From positions 3,414,501 to 3,478,500 of the forward strand of contig NZ_CP014275.1 in assembly GCF_001578105.1 (NCBI RefSeq): a stretch of 64,000 nucleotides of DNA, given 5' to 3'. Made by a program: the position numbers and the translations under genes. Of the stretch, positions 62,029 through 64,000 are shown piece by piece. Origin of the DNA: Martelella sp. AD-3 (GTDB lineage: Bacteria > Pseudomonadota > Alphaproteobacteria > Rhizobiales > Rhizobiaceae). Numbering within the stretch: the first letter of the stretch is position 1; every line of letters starts with the position of its first letter. The notes beneath the pieces are model-generated. The model saw nothing but the letters and a program-made list of their open reading frames with translations, had not been told where the DNA came from and did no database searches.

Positions 62029-62061
62029 TTGTATTGTATTTTCATTCAACTTATCATACAA
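62029..62061 (+). promoter_or_regulatory. candidate GntR-type operator half-sites
   Basis: TTGTAT occurs twice in overlap (62029-62034, 62034-62039) and ATACAA once in inverted orientation (62056-62061) in the A+T-rich region before the GntR gene. The same hexamer lies in the divergent promoter at 59217. The site is inferred from this recurrence. Confidence 0.35.
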
Positions 62062-62149
62062 TTTTTGAAGAAGAGGTGCTTCTGTCGTTCGGCATAAACA
62101 GTTCGCAGCCGGCGTCAGGGCCGATGCCTGACCTCAAAGGGGATGAATT

Positions 62150-62911
62150 TTGGCAACGCAAACCGCCGCACGCAATGGAACCCTGGTCCATAAGGTCAGC
62201 GAGGCCTTGCGGCGGTCGATTCTGGACGGCGCGTTTCAGCCCGGCGACAAGCTCCCGAGCGAGGCCCGACTGACCCAGGAACATGGCGTCTCGCGCACCG
62301 TGGTGCGCGAGGCCGTTGCCGCCCTCAGGTCCGACGGCCTCGTCGAGCCGCGCCAGGGCGCCGGCGTCTTCGTCCTCGACCCGATCTCCTTCGCCTTCAG
62401 GCGCACCAATCCGATGGTCGATTCCGAGCGGATCTATACATCGCTCGAAATCCTCGAAGCGCGCACGCCGCTGGAAATCGAGGCGGCGGGGCTTGCCGCG
62501 CTCAGGCGCTCGCCGGCGCAGGAGGAGGAGATTTTCGCCCGCCATGCCGAAGGCATTGCCGGGCGTCATGACGGCAAGGCCTGGAGCGAGGCCGATATCG
62601 GCCTACATCTCGCCATCGCCAAGGCCACCAACAATCCGCTGTTTGCAACCTTCCTGGAAATGCAGGGCAAGGCGATCATCCCCCAGACGGGCCAGGTGAT
62701 CGAAACCGACGACGGCGGAGAAGTCGCCTATCGCAACCTGCTGATCAAGGAACATGAGCGCATCATCTTCGCCATTTCCAACGGCGATGAACAGGGCGCG
62801 CGCGATGCGATGCGGGAGCACCTCAAAGGCAGCCTCGGGCGCTATCGCAGCCTTCTGCGCGAGGAGCGCGTGCGCCATATGGCCAAGCTTCAGCAGGACA
62901 GCGAAGCCTGA
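62150..62911 (+). CDS. FCD-domain GntR-family (FadR subfamily) transcriptional regulator
   Basis: A 253-residue repressor-type protein. The winged helix at residues ~10-78 reads LVHKVSEALRRSILDGAFQP, PSEARLTQEHGVSRTVVREA and RQGAGVFV. The C-terminal FCD domain has its metal-binding Asp and His residues in SEADIGLHLAIAKATNNPLF, KEHERIIFAI and AMREHLKGSL. FCD regulators usually bind small carboxylates, often sugar-acid breakdown products. TTG 62150 is used because AAAGGGG lies seven bases upstream; a nearby ATG (62143) is out of frame. Its place beside the lyase and GH88 genes makes it the likely regulator of the locus. Confidence 0.92.
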   Translation: MATQTAARNGTLVHKVSEALRRSILDGAFQPGDKLPSEARLTQEHGVSRTVVREAVAALRSDGLVEPRQGAGVFVLDPISFAFRRTNPMVDSERIYTSLEILEARTPLEIEAAGLAALRRSPAQEEEIFARHAEGIAGRHDGKAWSEADIGLHLAIAKATNNPLFATFLEMQGKAIIPQTGQVIETDDGGEVAYRNLLIKEHERIIFAISNGDEQGARDAMREHLKGSLGRYRSLLREERVRHMAKLQQDSEA

Positions 62912-62962
62912 CCACCCCCGGATGGCGGGCCGTCATTCGGCTCCAGCCGCCCTTGTCCTTGC

Positions 62963-64000
62963 TCAGACAGTCACCCCGTTTTCGGCGCAGAGCGCCCTGA
63001 CCGCTTCCGGCAGGTCGACCGGCGGCAGCGCCTCCACAGGATCCGTCACGCCATAGACTGCGGTGGCGATGAAATGCTCACCGGCGGGAAATTCGCCCAC
63101 AAGCCGGGGGAACAGCGTGCGCGGAAAACGGATATTCGTGTTGGGCGCCGCGCGGATGATCTCGCCGGTCCGCGTCCCGGACAGGTCAATGATCGCCGAT
63201 GTGTGGGTCGGCGTTGCGATTACGGCGCGGCCGCTCTCATGCGAAAGCCCGCCGGCAAAGGCAGGGTCGCGCTCGCCGGTGCGGTCCACGGCAAAGCCGC
63301 CTTCGCTGACGAACAGCCTGTCCTTCGTGCTGATGCGATGCAGGCGGACATGCCAGCCGGCGCCGGCGAAATCGAGCCAGGTGTCGATCCGCAGCCGGTC
63401 ATCCGGCTGCCATGCGCCCCAGACCATGCCGTAGTCGACGCCCTCTTCGGTGATCACCGCACGCGAGAGGTAGCTCAGGCCGTCACGCGAGACGGCAAGG
63501 CCGCAATCCACCGCGCTGCGATCGGGATGGTCGGGCAGGGTCACATCCGCTTTCACCGAAAACCCGAAGGCGGATGAATAGGCGAAGCGGGCATATTTGG
63601 CATCATGGGCGCGGTGTTCGCGTCCGTCCTGCCCGCCCGTCAGCATCACCGCGTCGCCCGGAGCGCGCCTGAGGACAAAACCTGCCGCCGGCGAAAAGAC
63701 GCGGCCGCCGGGAAGCGCTTCCGGCGGCTCTTCCTCCGCCGCCCAGAAGGGATGATCCTCATCAAGCGCCAGCACGAGGAATGACTTCAGCGCCCAGTAA
63801 GGCGAGCCCGGCGCATTGTAGGATTCCGACATCAGCAGGTTCGGATAGGCATAACCGATGGAAAGCACGCCGTCCCGGTCGGCGATCGGCATTTTCGACC
63901 ACCAGCGCAGATGCCTCAACAAAAGGCCCTTAATCCGGCCCCAGGGCAGTACTTCCTCATCGGCAAAGGCGCAGGCCGCCCAGAAGGCGCCCTCGGCGAA
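62963..64000 (-). CDS. DUF2264-family protein, 5' end beyond the window
   Basis: The frame is open to the right edge: codons from 64000 read FAEGAFWAACAFADEEVLPW and run on without a start signal, so only the C-terminal ~345 residues are present. Typical DUF2264 text includes GVLSIGYAYPNLLMSESYN and GSPYWALKSFLVLAL. The N-terminal part of the family is an alpha/alpha toroid, and the C-terminal part seen here is beta-rich, the same overall plan as heparinase-like enzymes. Members occur near polysaccharide lyase genes. It is convergent with the GntR gene. A role in the same saccharide pathway is inferred from location. Confidence 0.85.
   Translation of the reverse strand, partial: FAEGAFWAACAFADEEVLPWGRIKGLLLRHLRWWSKMPIADRDGVLSIGYAYPNLLMSESYNAPGSPYWALKSFLVLALDEDHPFWAAEEEPPEALPGGRVFSPAAGFVLRRAPGDAVMLTGGQDGREHRAHDAKYARFAYSSAFGFSVKADVTLPDHPDRSAVDCGLAVSRDGLSYLSRAVITEEGVDYGMVWGAWQPDDRLRIDTWLDFAGAGWHVRLHRISTKDRLFVSEGGFAVDRTGERDPAFAGGLSHESGRAVIATPTHTSAIIDLSGTRTGEIIRAAPNTNIRFPRTLFPRLVGEFPAGEHFIATAVYGVTDPVEALPPVDLPEAVRALCAENGVTV

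Noticed and set aside
1..64000. CRISPR array or rRNA operon
   Set aside because: No regularly spaced direct repeats with unique spacers and no rRNA-like conserved segments were seen on reading through.

Overview
The window is a high-G+C alphaproteobacterial chromosome segment, most likely from the Hyphomicrobiales (Rhizobiaceae-like). This rests on gene content rather than any marker gene: a PodJ-type polar protein with Sel1 repeats and a C-terminal peptidoglycan-binding domain, ExoD and TauE/TIGR02186 proteins, a PdeM/Lhr 'ligase-associated' repair pair, cydDCABX next to ccmABCDG and acnA, many 4-nt ATGA overlaps, and a RIME-like palindromic element. The genus cannot be fixed from the sequence alone. 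I see no prophage, transposase, CRISPR array or rRNA, and one tRNA.

Layout. 1-5 kb: end of a C-terminal processing protease, pyrC, an orphan pxpA, and a two-cysteine ArsR-type repressor with an MFS transporter. 4.5-17.6 kb is a respiratory block. A GbsR/MarR-type regulator precedes cydD-cydC-cydA-cydB-cydX (cytochrome bd oxidase, its ABC exporter and small subunit). Convergent to it is ccmA-ccmB-ccmC-ccmD-ccmG (cytochrome c maturation), which is divergent from acnA. 17.8-41.3 kb is core and housekeeping DNA: a Gfo/Idh/MocA dehydrogenase, ExoD, DUF1223, PodJ, TauE plus TIGR02186, a phosphotransferase-PdeM-Lhr run, YitT, a small XRE protein, a TPR-methyltransferase, DUF6460 plus a CAP lipoprotein, pyrD-DUF952, a NarL-type response regulator, an S24 self-cleaving-type repressor, a TerB-like protein, a membrane GT2 glycosyltransferase with an MshEN-like N-terminus, tRNA-Gly(CCC) and a DUF475 membrane protein. 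41.4-44.9 kb is a large transporter-fused hybrid histidine kinase, followed by a RIME-like element and an aminotransferase.

46.4-64 kb is a carbohydrate-utilisation island. Ten minus-strand genes run from 59104 to 46417: two CUT1 permeases, a GH88 unsaturated glucuronyl hydrolase, an ABC ATPase, a YesL-like protein, a solute-binding protein, galK, galT, lacZ and galE. Divergent from them are a heparinase II/III-family lyase, a small F5/8C-like protein and an FCD-type GntR regulator, and a DUF2264 protein runs off the right edge. The inferred pathway is import of an acidic oligosaccharide, cytoplasmic lyase and GH88 removal of uronate, LacZ release of galactose, and Leloir-pathway entry.

Regulatory structure seen directly includes two abutting perfect palindromes over the ArsR promoter, a TTTTCAG-N6-CTGAAAA palindrome before the GbsR-type gene, an FNR-type box (TTGAT-N4-ATCAC) before the GT2 gene with a weaker one before the cyd operon, and three copies of a hairpin repeat that each begin exactly one base after a stop codon.
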